This document shows positions 7,756 through 13,828 of a DNA stretch of 13,828 nt, piece after piece. The notes beneath the pieces are model-generated. The model was not told the DNA's origin. It worked only from the letters and a program-made list of their open reading frames with translations, and did no database searches. The translations under genes and the position numbers were made by a program. The stretch is from Lysobacteraceae bacterium UBA6001. GTDB taxonomy: Bacteria > Pseudomonadota > Gammaproteobacteria > Xanthomonadales > Xanthomonadaceae. The stretch is from the NCBI GenBank assembly GCA_002429615.1, contig DJAN01000115.1:1-13828 (forward strand). Direction: 5' to 3'. Positions within the stretch are counted from its first letter, which is position 1, and each line of letters begins with the position of its first letter.

Positions 7756-8390
7756 CCCTGGGTTTCCTGGAAGGCACGGATGAACTCGCGCGCCTGGGTC
7801 TGGGTGGTGTCGAGGGGTTGGCCGGGGCGGTACAGCTCGCCACCGATGCCGGCGCCGGCGGCGCCATGGGAGAGGAATCCGGCCAGGCTGGCCGGACTGA
7901 CGCCGCCGACGACGTACACCGGCACGTGCGGCGGCAACACCGAACGCAGTGCGCGGACGTGCCCGCTGCCATAGGTGGCGGCGGGGAACAGTTTGAGGAC
8001 CTGCGCGCCGGCGTCGATCGCGTCGAACGCCTCGCTGGCGGTGGCGAAGCCGGCCACGACCAGCAGGCCGCGTTCGACCGCATGGCGGATCAGCGACGGC
8101 CGCGTGTTGGGGGTGACGATGAAGCGCGCGCCCAGGTCGGCGAGCGTGTCCACGTCTTCGTTGCGCAGCACGGTGCCGCCACCGATCCAGGCGCGGTCGC
8201 CGTACTGGCGCTGCGCCAGGCCGATGCTCTCGACCCAGCGCGGCGAATTGAGCGGGATCTCGATCGCATCGAAACCGGCCTCGACCAGCGCGCCGACATG
8301 CGCGGAGGTTTCTTCCGGGGTGATGCCACGCAGGATGGCGACCAGCGGCAGCTTGAACGGGCTGGCGTGCGGAGCGTTCGGCGAGGTCAT
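7752..8390 (-). CDS. dgoA: 2-dehydro-3-deoxy-6-phosphogalactonate aldolase
   Basis: 212 residues. A class I aldolase of the KDPG/KDPGal family that splits 2-dehydro-3-deoxy-6-phosphogalactonate into pyruvate and glyceraldehyde-3-phosphate. Schiff-base K133 lies in VLKLFPAA and catalytic E44 in AIEIPLNSP, the latter close to E. coli DgoA, whose [13 protein letters not shown] start is also matched (13-25). It is the single-domain form, not the old fused DgoA annotation. The start is the ATG 4 bases past the dehydrogenase stop; the longer frame would overlap that gene by about 30 bases. Confidence 0.94.
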   Translation of the reverse strand: MTSPNAPHASPFKLPLVAILRGITPEETSAHVGALVEAGFDAIEIPLNSPRWVESIGLAQRQYGDRAWIGGGTVLRNEDVDTLADLGARFIVTPNTRPSLIRHAVERGLLVVAGFATASEAFDAIDAGAQVLKLFPAATYGSGHVRALRSVLPPHVPVYVVGGVSPASLAGFLSHGAAGAGIGGELYRPGQPLDTTQTQAREFIRAFQETQG

Positions 8391-8394
8391 GGGC

Positions 8395-9147
8395 TTACTC
8401 GTGGTAGAGCTGCGAGCGACCGCCATCGATGAGGATGTCGGTGGCGTTGATGAAGCGCGCTTCGTCGCTGGCCAGGAACAGCGCCGTGTAGGCGACTTCC
8501 TCCGGCGTACCGATGCGCTTGGGGGGCAGCAGGTTGGCCTGCTCCTGGCGCTTGGCTTCCGGGTCCGGGCTGCTGGCGAACCAGGCCTCGATGCGCGGCA
8601 CCAGGATCAGGCCCGGCGAGATCGAATTGACGCGGATGCCGCGTGCGGCGTACTCGATGCCCAGCGCCCGGGTCAGGCCGATCAGGCCGTGCTTGGCGAC
8701 CGGGTACGGGAACGCGTGCGGGATGATCTTGTGGCCATGCACCGAGGCGATGTTGACGATGCTGCCGGCCTGCTGCGCGACCATCGCCGGCAGCACCGCG
8801 CGGCACAGGTTCCAGGCGCCCTTGAGGTTGAGGTCCAGGCAACGCTGCCACTCGCTGTCAGGCAGTTCGAGCGGATCGGCGAACACGTCGGCGCCGGCGT
8901 TGTTGACCAGCGCGTCGATGCGGCCGCTGCGTGCCTGCACGCTGGCGACCGCCGCCTCGATGCCGGCCACGTCGGTGATGTCGACCTGGTGGTACTGGAT
9001 GCGCGCATCAGCTTGCGCCGGCGCGTTGCGATCGAAACCGGCGACCTGCGCGCCATGCTCGGCGAACAGCCGCGCAGTGGCCGCGCCGATGCCGCTGGCG
9101 GCGCCGGTGACGATGATGGACTTGCCCTGCAGGCGTGCGGCGCTCAT
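8395..9147 (-). CDS. SDR family NAD(P)-dependent sugar dehydrogenase (probable galactose 1-dehydrogenase)
   Basis: 250 residues, classical short-chain dehydrogenase. Cofactor motif TGAASGIG (14-21), D39 at the end of beta-2 (GFDRN), which favours NAD over NADP, NNAG (82-85), and the catalytic tetrad N107, S135, Y148 (YPVAK) and K152. First gene of the galactonate operon, so it most likely oxidises D-galactose (or a stereochemically related aldose) at C1 to the lactone; related operons use such SDRs for L-fucose, L-arabinose or D-galactose, so substrate is inferred. GGAGG lies 8 bases before the ATG, which also overlaps the stop of a 20-codon ORF. The open frame extends upstream to 9816, but only through the promoter and antisense to lysR. 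Confidence 0.88.
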   Translation of the reverse strand: MSAARLQGKSIIVTGAASGIGAATARLFAEHGAQVAGFDRNAPAQADARIQYHQVDITDVAGIEAAVASVQARSGRIDALVNNAGADVFADPLELPDSEWQRCLDLNLKGAWNLCRAVLPAMVAQQAGSIVNIASVHGHKIIPHAFPYPVAKHGLIGLTRALGIEYAARGIRVNSISPGLILVPRIEAWFASSPDPEAKRQEQANLLPPKRIGTPEEVAYTALFLASDEARFINATDILIDGGRSQLYHE

Positions 9148-9206
9148 GCCGAAGCCTCCGGCAGGCGCGGATGACGGCCGCTGAGCGGCGCGGAAATGCT
9201 CCCCAT
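9144..9206 (-). CDS. Candidate 20-codon leader ORF coupled to the dehydrogenase gene
   Basis: ATG at 9206 reads MGSISAPLSGRHPRLPEASA then TGA; the stop overlaps the dehydrogenase ATG by 4 bases (ATGA). GAGGAGGA lies 5-12 bases before the ATG and is the strongest ribosome binding site in the window. No membrane segment, no run of one amino acid and no known family are visible. It may couple translation to the operon, act as a leader, or be a chance ORF. A protein product is not shown. Confidence 0.4.
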   Translation of the reverse strand: MGSISAPLSGRHPRLPEASA

Positions 9207-9242
9207 CTGGTTCCTCCTCACTTTCCTGGCGTCGGCGCGTTG

Positions 9243-9267
9243 CCACCCCGGAGTGGGGGAGGGGTGG
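9243..9267 (-). other. Operon leader hairpin 2 (proximal)
   Basis: CCACCCC and GGGGTGG form a perfect 7-pair stem with an 11-base loop, 37 bases before the start of the 20-codon ORF. It ends upstream of the strong ribosome binding site and has no U-run. Confidence 0.4.
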
Positions 9268-9287
9268 GGCGCACCTGTTATGGCCGC

Positions 9288-9315
9288 GAATCGGGAGGTG
9301 GGGGTCTCCTGATTC
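9288..9315 (-). other. Operon leader hairpin 1 (distal)
   Basis: GAATCGGGAG (9288-9297) faces CTCCTGATTC (9306-9315) around an 8-base loop: ten positions, nine Watson-Crick on the DNA and one G/T mismatch (A-C on the minus-strand RNA). It could be a leader RNA structure or a dyad operator for a dimeric regulator; there is no U-run. Confidence 0.4.
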
Positions 9316-9342
9316 AGCGTCGGATAGCCTCGCGCGCCCGAG

Positions 9343-9392
9343 ATATGTGCGGCAAATGAAATTTTCGGCATATTCTATTCCCCTGGCGAATA
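9343..9392. promoter_or_regulatory. Divergent lysR / galactonate operon control region with LysR-type box
   Basis: TATTC-N7-GAATA at 9376-9392 is a perfect dyad containing ATTC-N7-GAAT, the T-N11-A form bound by LysR-type regulators. It sits 27 bases before the lysR start. A minus-strand TAGAAT (9377-9372, 5/6 of a -10) and a plus-strand TATTCT (9371-9376) touch the dyad, so binding could control both genes. A second wider dyad, ATATG (9343-9347) and CATAT (9369-9373), lies beside it. No good -35 is visible for either strand. Confidence 0.45.
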
Positions 9393-9418
9393 CGGCTGTC
9401 CTACTAAAAGAGTTCTCC

Positions 9419-10375
9419 ATGGCATCTTCCAGCACCCCTTGGTTCAACGCATCGCGCCTCAAGACCCGCCAGCTGCTTCTGCTGCTGCACCTGTACGAGC
9501 AGCGCTCGGTGCTGCGCGCGGCCGAAGCGGCCAGCATGACCCAGCCGGCGGCCTCCAAGCTGCTGGCCGAAATGGAGGACCTGCTGGGGGTCAAGCTGTT
9601 CGAGCGCCACGCCCGCGGCGTGGAGCCGACCTGGTATGGCCAGGTGCTGGTGCGCCGCGCGCGCGCGGCGATGTCGGAGATCGGGCGGGCGCAGGAGGAA
9701 ATCGCCGCGCTGCGCAGCGGGCGCATGGGGCAGGCCTCGATTGGCACCGTGGTCAACCCGGGCACCACGCTGGTCCCGCAGGCCATCGCCGAGGTCAAGC
9801 GGGAGTTCCCGGACATCCTGATCCGGGTCGAGATGGACTACAGCCGGCATCTGGTCGCCAAGCTGCTGGATGGCCAGCTGGACATCGTGATCGGCCGCAT
9901 CATGGGGCCGGAAGGCGCGGGCGAGCTGGATTTCGAACCGCTGGCCGACGAGCCGCACTCGGTGATCGCCCGTGCCGGCCACCCGCTGTCCAACCGCGGC
10001 ACGCTGCAGCATGCCGACCTGGTGCGCTACGGCTGGGTGCTGCCGCCGGCCGACAGCGTGCTGCGCTCGCGCCTGGACTCGATGTTCCTCGAACACGGGG
10101 TGCAGGCGCCGATGAACGTCATCGAGACCGCCTCGCTGCCGGTCACCACCAACCTGCTGCGCGGCAGCGACCTGCTCACCGCGCTGCCGGTCGATTCGGT
10201 GGCGCCGTTGATCCAGGCCAAGCTGCTGACCGTGCTGCCGATCGAGTTGGGCGTGCGCATGGAGTCGTTCGGCATCATCCTGCGCCGCGACTACGTGTTG
10301 CCGCCGGGCGCCGATCGCATCCTGCAGGCGCTGCGCAGCACCGCGCGCCGGTTGTATCCGGACACCCGTTCCTGA
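9419..10375 (+). CDS. LysR-type transcriptional regulator of the galactonate operon (predicted)
   Basis: 318 residues. Winged helix-turn-helix about 15-72 with recognition region MTQPAASKLLAEMEDLLGVKLFERH shortened here to its core TQPAASKLLAEME (41-53), a linker helix to about 100, then a periplasmic-binding-like effector domain (about 100-305). LysR regulators usually control the gene cluster divergent from them and respond to a pathway metabolite; here that is the galactonate operon, with galactose, galactonate or a keto-deoxy acid as possible effector. The start is the ATG in a CCATGG context after AAAAGAG; an earlier in-frame ATG at 9347 lies inside the control region. The next gene, a TonB-dependent receptor, is on the same strand 267 bases on. 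Confidence 0.92.
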   Translation: MASSSTPWFNASRLKTRQLLLLLHLYEQRSVLRAAEAASMTQPAASKLLAEMEDLLGVKLFERHARGVEPTWYGQVLVRRARAAMSEIGRAQEEIAALRSGRMGQASIGTVVNPGTTLVPQAIAEVKREFPDILIRVEMDYSRHLVAKLLDGQLDIVIGRIMGPEGAGELDFEPLADEPHSVIARAGHPLSNRGTLQHADLVRYGWVLPPADSVLRSRLDSMFLEHGVQAPMNVIETASLPVTTNLLRGSDLLTALPVDSVAPLIQAKLLTVLPIELGVRMESFGIILRRDYVLPPGADRILQALRSTARRLYPDTRS

Positions 10376-10642
10376 TCGGGTAACCGTTTTCCCGCGCGCA
10401 CCGCGCGCAGCCATTCCGGGAAGGCATAGCGGACGCCAATTTTTTCATTGGTGCGCCTTGTCGTGCCCTGCGTATACGTCAGCCGCGGGAGGCTGCCGAA
10501 GCGACGTTCAAGTCGGGCACACCGATCCGCCGCCACAGGGGGCATGCCGCGCGAAGGCGACGGCGTGGTTGGGGCGGTGCGATCCCTTCCCGCAAACACC
10601 ACAACTCAAATGTTTCATCGTTCGTCCTGGGAGGGAACTGCG
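10376..10642 (+). promoter_or_regulatory. Upstream region of the TonB-dependent receptor gene
   Basis: No gene seen. CGCCAAT (10434-10440) and ATTGGTG (10447-10453) form a dyad around TTTTTC, with one G/T pair. CGTATACG (10471-10478) is a perfect palindrome. TTGGTG (10448-10453) and TATACG (10473-10478) could be a weak sigma-70 promoter, but the 19-base spacing is long. TTCCCG (10389-10394) and CGGGAA (10417-10422) form a loose inverted repeat after lysR without a U-run. If transcription starts near 10485 the leader is about 160 bases. Confidence 0.3.
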
Positions 10643-13597
10643 ATGTCTATCGTATTGAGCCGTACGCCGGCAGGACCGCGCGTGCGTCGGAATCACTTGG
10701 CCTTTTCTTCGCGCAGCCTGCTCGCCGCGGCCATCGCCCTGCAGCTGGCGGCGCCGGCCTGGGCGCAGGACGCCACCGCGCAGGACGACGCGGCCAAGGC
10801 CAAAACCAGCAAGGCCACCGGCAAGGACGGCAAGCGCGAAGCCGTGGACCTGGACACCGTGGAGGTGCGTGGCGTGCGTGCCAGCCTGATCGCCTCGCAG
10901 GTGATCAAGCGCGATTCGGAGCAGATCGTCGACTCGGTCAGCGCCGAGGACATCGGCGCGCTGCCCGACCGCAGCGTCACCGAGACGCTGCAACGCGTGT
11001 CCGGCGTGACCATCGACCATTTCATGGCGCGCAACGACCCCGACCATTTCTCCGCCGAAGGTTCGGGAGTGATGATCCGCGGCCTGACCCAGGTGCGCGG
11101 CGAGCTCAACGGACGCGACATCTTCAGCGCCGCCAGCGGGCGTGGCCTGAGTTTCGAGGACGTGCCGGCCGAGCTGATGGCCGGCGTGGACGTGTACAAG
11201 AACCCCTCGGCGGAGATCATCGAAGGCGGCCTCGGCGGCACGGTGAACCTGCGCACGCGCAAGCCGTTCGACCAGGAAGGCCAGCTGATCGGCGGCACCG
11301 CCGACGTCAACTACGGCGACTTCAGCAAGGAGTACAAGCCCTCGGCCTCGTTCCTGTACTCCAATCGCTGGCAGACCGGCCTGGGCGAGATGGGTTTCCT
11401 GATCGACGTGGCGCATTCGGAGCTGGCCACGCGTTCGGACGGCATCCAGGTCGAGCCGTTCGTGCGTCGCACCGACGACGCGGTGCTGGCCGGCACTGAT
11501 TTCGACCAGGTCTACGTGCCCGGTGGCATCAACTGGCGCGAGCTGGATTTCCATCGCAAGCGCGACGGCGTCGGTGCCGCGTTCCAGTGGCGGCCGAGTG
11601 ACGCCACCGAGGTCTACGTGCAGTACCTGCGTTCGAAGTACGACATGAACTGGCAGGAGCGCGCGGCGTTCTTCAACGACAGCAACGACGCCATCGTGCC
11701 GGCCACGGGCACTACGTTCCAGTACGACGACAACGGCGTGTTCGTCAGCGGCTCGCCGATTTCCAGCTCGTGGCGCGGCAACCTCACCAGCGACGGCGTG
11801 CGTTTCAACACCGACAACCGCTACGCGCAGCAGCAGACCACCACCTCGGACCTGTCGGCGGGCTTCAGCCATTACCTCAACGACAACCTGGTGGTGAAGG
11901 GTGACATCCAGCTGGTGCAGTCGGAGAGCGACAACCTCGACTTCACCGTCTTCACCGCGACCTACCTGCCGGGGCTGAGCTACGACCTGTCCGGCAAGTA
12001 TCCCAGCGTCACCATCGCCGACCCGGCCTACGCGGCCGACCCGTCCAACTACTTCTGGGCCGCGGCGATGGACCACCTGGCCAAGAACCGGGGGCGTCAG
12101 CTGTCCACCCGCGTGGATCTGGAATACACCTTCCAGGACAGCAGCTGGCTGCGTTTTGCCCGCTTCGGCATGCGCGCCACCGACCGCACGCAGACCAACA
12201 AGAACTCCGGCTACAACTGGGGCGTGCTGACCGACAACTGGGCGACCATCCCGACCACGGCCAGCGGCCTGGCCACGCTGGATGCGTATCTGAGCGGTTC
12301 CTCGCACCTGTACACGTTCCCGAACTTCTTCCGTGGCAAGGTGAACCTGCCGGGCAACCTGCAGTTCCCGGTGGATTCGCTGGCCAAGAACTACGCGGCG
12401 ACCTCGGAGATGTTCCAGCAGTTCTACGACCTGCGCGGCTGGGGCTGGGCGCCGGACCAGTACAACCTGCAGGACACCAACCGCCAGTTCGAGCGCACCG
12501 AAGCGGCCTACGCGATGGTGTACTTCGGCAACGACGACGCACTGGGCATTCCGGTGGACGGCAACGTGGGCGTGCGCATCGTGCAGACCAAGACCCAGGC
12601 CGACGGCTACGGCCTCTACCCGGATCTGTCGGCGACGGCTGCCTCCGATGCGTTGAAGGCGCTGTACCACGGGCAGTACTTCGATACCAATTCGCGCGGC
12701 CAGTACACCGACGTGCTGCCGAGCCTCAACGTGCGTTTCAAGCTGCGTGATGACCTGCAGTGGCGCGTGGCGGCGTCGCGGGCGATGGCGCGTCCGGACT
12801 TCACGCAGTTGCAGGCCTACTTGCAATTGGCGGCGACGACGGAGACCGACGGCACGGTGTCGGAGTGGACGGGCACGGCGGGCAATCCGGACTTGAAGCC
12901 GATGACGGCCAACCAGTTCGATACCGCGCTGGAGTGGTACTTCGACAACAGCGACCTGCTGTACGCGACGCTGTTCTACAAGGACGTGAAGAACTACTTC
13001 TCCACGCAGACGCGCACGGAGACCTACGGTGACCAGGACTGGCTGGTGACGCGTCCGTACAACATGGATAAGGGCGTGATCCAGGGTTTCGAGCTGGGCT
13101 ACACGCAGTTCTTCGATTCGCTGCCGGGCTGGTTGAGCGGCTTCGGCGTGACCGGCAACTTCACCTTCGTGGACAGCTCCGGCGGCGTGAACACGGCGAC
13201 CGATCCGTACAGCAACACCACGGTGGCCGGGGTGAAGCTGCCGCTGGAGGGGTTGTCGCGGCGCAGCTACAACATCGCGGGCATCTACGAGAAGGGGCCG
13301 GTGTCGATCCGCCTGGCTTACAACTGGCGTTCGCGCTATCTGCTGACGACCAGCGATGCGGCGACGCATCTGCCGACCTGGGCGGACGACTACGGCCAGC
13401 TCGACGGCTCGGCGTTCTACCGTTTCGACGCGCATTGGCAGCTGGGCATCCAGGCCAACAACCTGACCGATTCGACGACCAAGGTGCTGATGGGGCCGAC
13501 GTCCTACGCGGACGGCGAGGTGGACACGCGGTTGTACACGCGCGGCTGGTTCCTCAACGACCGGCGCTACTCACTGGTGTTGCGGGCGAGCTGGTAA
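10643..13597 (+). CDS. TonB-dependent outer-membrane receptor
   Basis: 984 residues. Signal peptide about 1-41 (twin Arg-rich start, hydrophobic core, AWA before Q42). After a charged linker comes a TonB-box-like DLDTVEV (69-75), a plug domain (about 77-205, with DSVSAEDIGALPDRSV and an IRGL segment) and a long beta-barrel to the C-terminus, which ends in Trp as outer-membrane barrels often end in an aromatic residue. There is no N-terminal STN domain, so no FecA-type signalling. The sequence style (for example GNPDLKPMTANQFD) is that of the TonB receptors expanded in Xanthomonas and Caulobacter, many of which import plant glycans. GGAGGG lies 8-9 bases before the ATG. Linkage to the galactonate cluster suggests a galactose-containing oligosaccharide, but the ligand cannot be read from sequence. 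Confidence 0.95.
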   Translation: MSIVLSRTPAGPRVRRNHLAFSSRSLLAAAIALQLAAPAWAQDATAQDDAAKAKTSKATGKDGKREAVDLDTVEVRGVRASLIASQVIKRDSEQIVDSVSAEDIGALPDRSVTETLQRVSGVTIDHFMARNDPDHFSAEGSGVMIRGLTQVRGELNGRDIFSAASGRGLSFEDVPAELMAGVDVYKNPSAEIIEGGLGGTVNLRTRKPFDQEGQLIGGTADVNYGDFSKEYKPSASFLYSNRWQTGLGEMGFLIDVAHSELATRSDGIQVEPFVRRTDDAVLAGTDFDQVYVPGGINWRELDFHRKRDGVGAAFQWRPSDATEVYVQYLRSKYDMNWQERAAFFNDSNDAIVPATGTTFQYDDNGVFVSGSPISSSWRGNLTSDGVRFNTDNRYAQQQTTTSDLSAGFSHYLNDNLVVKGDIQLVQSESDNLDFTVFTATYLPGLSYDLSGKYPSVTIADPAYAADPSNYFWAAAMDHLAKNRGRQLSTRVDLEYTFQDSSWLRFARFGMRATDRTQTNKNSGYNWGVLTDNWATIPTTASGLATLDAYLSGSSHLYTFPNFFRGKVNLPGNLQFPVDSLAKNYAATSEMFQQFYDLRGWGWAPDQYNLQDTNRQFERTEAAYAMVYFGNDDALGIPVDGNVGVRIVQTKTQADGYGLYPDLSATAASDALKALYHGQYFDTNSRGQYTDVLPSLNVRFKLRDDLQWRVAASRAMARPDFTQLQAYLQLAATTETDGTVSEWTGTAGNPDLKPMTANQFDTALEWYFDNSDLLYATLFYKDVKNYFSTQTRTETYGDQDWLVTRPYNMDKGVIQGFELGYTQFFDSLPGWLSGFGVTGNFTFVDSSGGVNTATDPYSNTTVAGVKLPLEGLSRRSYNIAGIYEKGPVSIRLAYNWRSRYLLTTSDAATHLPTWADDYGQLDGSAFYRFDAHWQLGIQANNLTDSTTKVLMGPTSYADGEVDTRLYTRGWFLNDRRYSLVLRASW

Positions 13598-13606
13598 GTT
13601 CCGGAG

Positions 13607-13636
13607 AGGGCCGCCGCGATGCGGCCCTTTTCTTTT
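13607..13636 (+). terminator. Intrinsic terminator after the TonB-dependent receptor
   Basis: AGGGCCGC (13607-13614) pairs with GCGGCCCT (13621-13628) around a 6-base loop, followed by TTTTCTTTT (13628-13636). It begins 9 bases after the stop codon, so the receptor gene is a separate unit ending here. Confidence 0.9.
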
Positions 13637-13683
13637 GGGTGACATGGCCCGAACGACATGCCTCCCAATTTGCCGATCCGCAC

Positions 13684-13716
13684 TGTAGGAGCGGCTTCAG
13701 CCGCGACCGTGCGGTC
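13684..13716. repeat. REP-like tandem palindromes
   Basis: TGTAGGA is followed by GCGGCT-TC-AGCCGC (13691-13704) and directly by GACCG-TG-CGGTC (13705-13716), two perfect adjacent hairpins. The first unit resembles the short palindromes that recur between genes in Pseudomonas and Xanthomonadaceae genomes. Only one copy is in this window, so its repeat status rests on recollection of the family. Confidence 0.6.
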
Positions 13717-13789
13717 TCCGTCCGCGGGGGTGCTTATCGCAGAAAGCGCGGCTCGCACAGGCGATCGCGTGGCGCCCGGTGGCGGCGCG

Positions 13790-13828
13790 TTGCCGGGACA
13801 CGCCGTGAACCCATCCATGGGGGCTCGA
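13790..13828. repeat. Probable dispersed intergenic repeat, cut by window end
   Basis: The sequence from GGGACACGCCGTGAACCC through CCATCCATGGGGGCTCGA resembles an intergenic repeat recalled from Xanthomonadaceae genomes, with a palindromic CCATGG core. The other half would be beyond the window. From 13637 to the end I see no gene; a minus-strand frame here has no ribosome binding site and crosses the terminator. Confidence 0.4.

Noticed and set aside
4821..9147. L-fucose or L-rhamnose pathway instead of galactose
   Set aside because: DgoD, DgoK and the phosphorylated DgoA aldolase are all galactonate-type; fucose or rhamnose routes use FucD-type dehydratases and different last steps. Substrate width of the SDR and lactonase remains open.
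9148..9816. Upstream extension of the SDR dehydrogenase frame
   Set aside because: Antisense to lysR and through the divergent promoter; the GGAGG-preceded ATG at 9147 gives a standard SDR N-terminus.
10508..13435. 975-codon minus-strand frame opposite the TonB receptor
   Set aside because: Shadow frame of a strong receptor gene, Val/Arg/His-rich with no domain and no start signals.
13567..13818. 83-codon minus-strand frame at the right end
   Set aside because: Crosses the terminator and palindromes, no ribosome binding site, no recognisable features.

Overview
The window looks like chromosome from a gamma-proteobacterium of the Xanthomonadaceae/Lysobacterales (Xanthomonas, Stenotrophomonas, Pseudoxanthomonas, Lysobacter and relatives). 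The evidence is the very high G+C, a large TonB-dependent receptor of the type expanded in that group, and REP-like palindromes in the last intergenic space. Genus cannot be fixed from sequence reading alone.

Left part (1-4735), housekeeping. Reading leftwards on the minus strand are gcvR (two-ACT-domain regulator of glycine cleavage), bcp (peroxiredoxin), phoH (PIN + PhoH ATPase) and the first codons of a lipoprotein. Divergent from gcvR, on the plus strand, are dapA (lysine/diaminopimelate synthesis) and a short BamC-like lipoprotein. The order bcp-gcvR-dapA-bamC is the one known from E. coli, so this is an old conserved block. A hairpin terminator separates bamC from the convergent fdxA gene (7Fe ferredoxin).

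Middle part (4821-9147), a compact five-gene minus-strand operon for oxidative galactose breakdown (De Ley-Doudoroff route): SDR sugar dehydrogenase, dgoA aldolase, dgoD dehydratase, SMP-30 family lactonase and dgoK kinase. All junctions are 4-7 base overlaps or a 4-base gap, so translation is probably coupled throughout. The proposed flow is D-galactose -> galactonolactone -> D-galactonate -> 2-dehydro-3-deoxygalactonate -> its 6-phosphate -> pyruvate + glyceraldehyde-3-phosphate. A 20-codon ORF with a strong ribosome binding site lies directly in front of the first enzyme gene and overlaps its start codon; the leader also holds two hairpins.

Right part (9148-13828). A divergent LysR-type regulator gene follows, with a T-N11-A dyad in the shared promoter region. 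Next comes a 984-residue TonB-dependent receptor with its own terminator, which probably brings a galactose-containing or related glycan across the outer membrane. The last 231 bases hold no gene, only a terminator, tandem palindromes and what looks like the start of a dispersed repeat cut by the window edge. No inner-membrane sugar transporter or glycosidase is present; these would have to lie further right or elsewhere. I see no RNA genes, insertion sequences or CRISPR arrays. I did not find a clearly new defence or mobile system; the most original points are the coupled leader ORF, the symmetrical gcvR/dapA promoter overlap and the half-size BamC.
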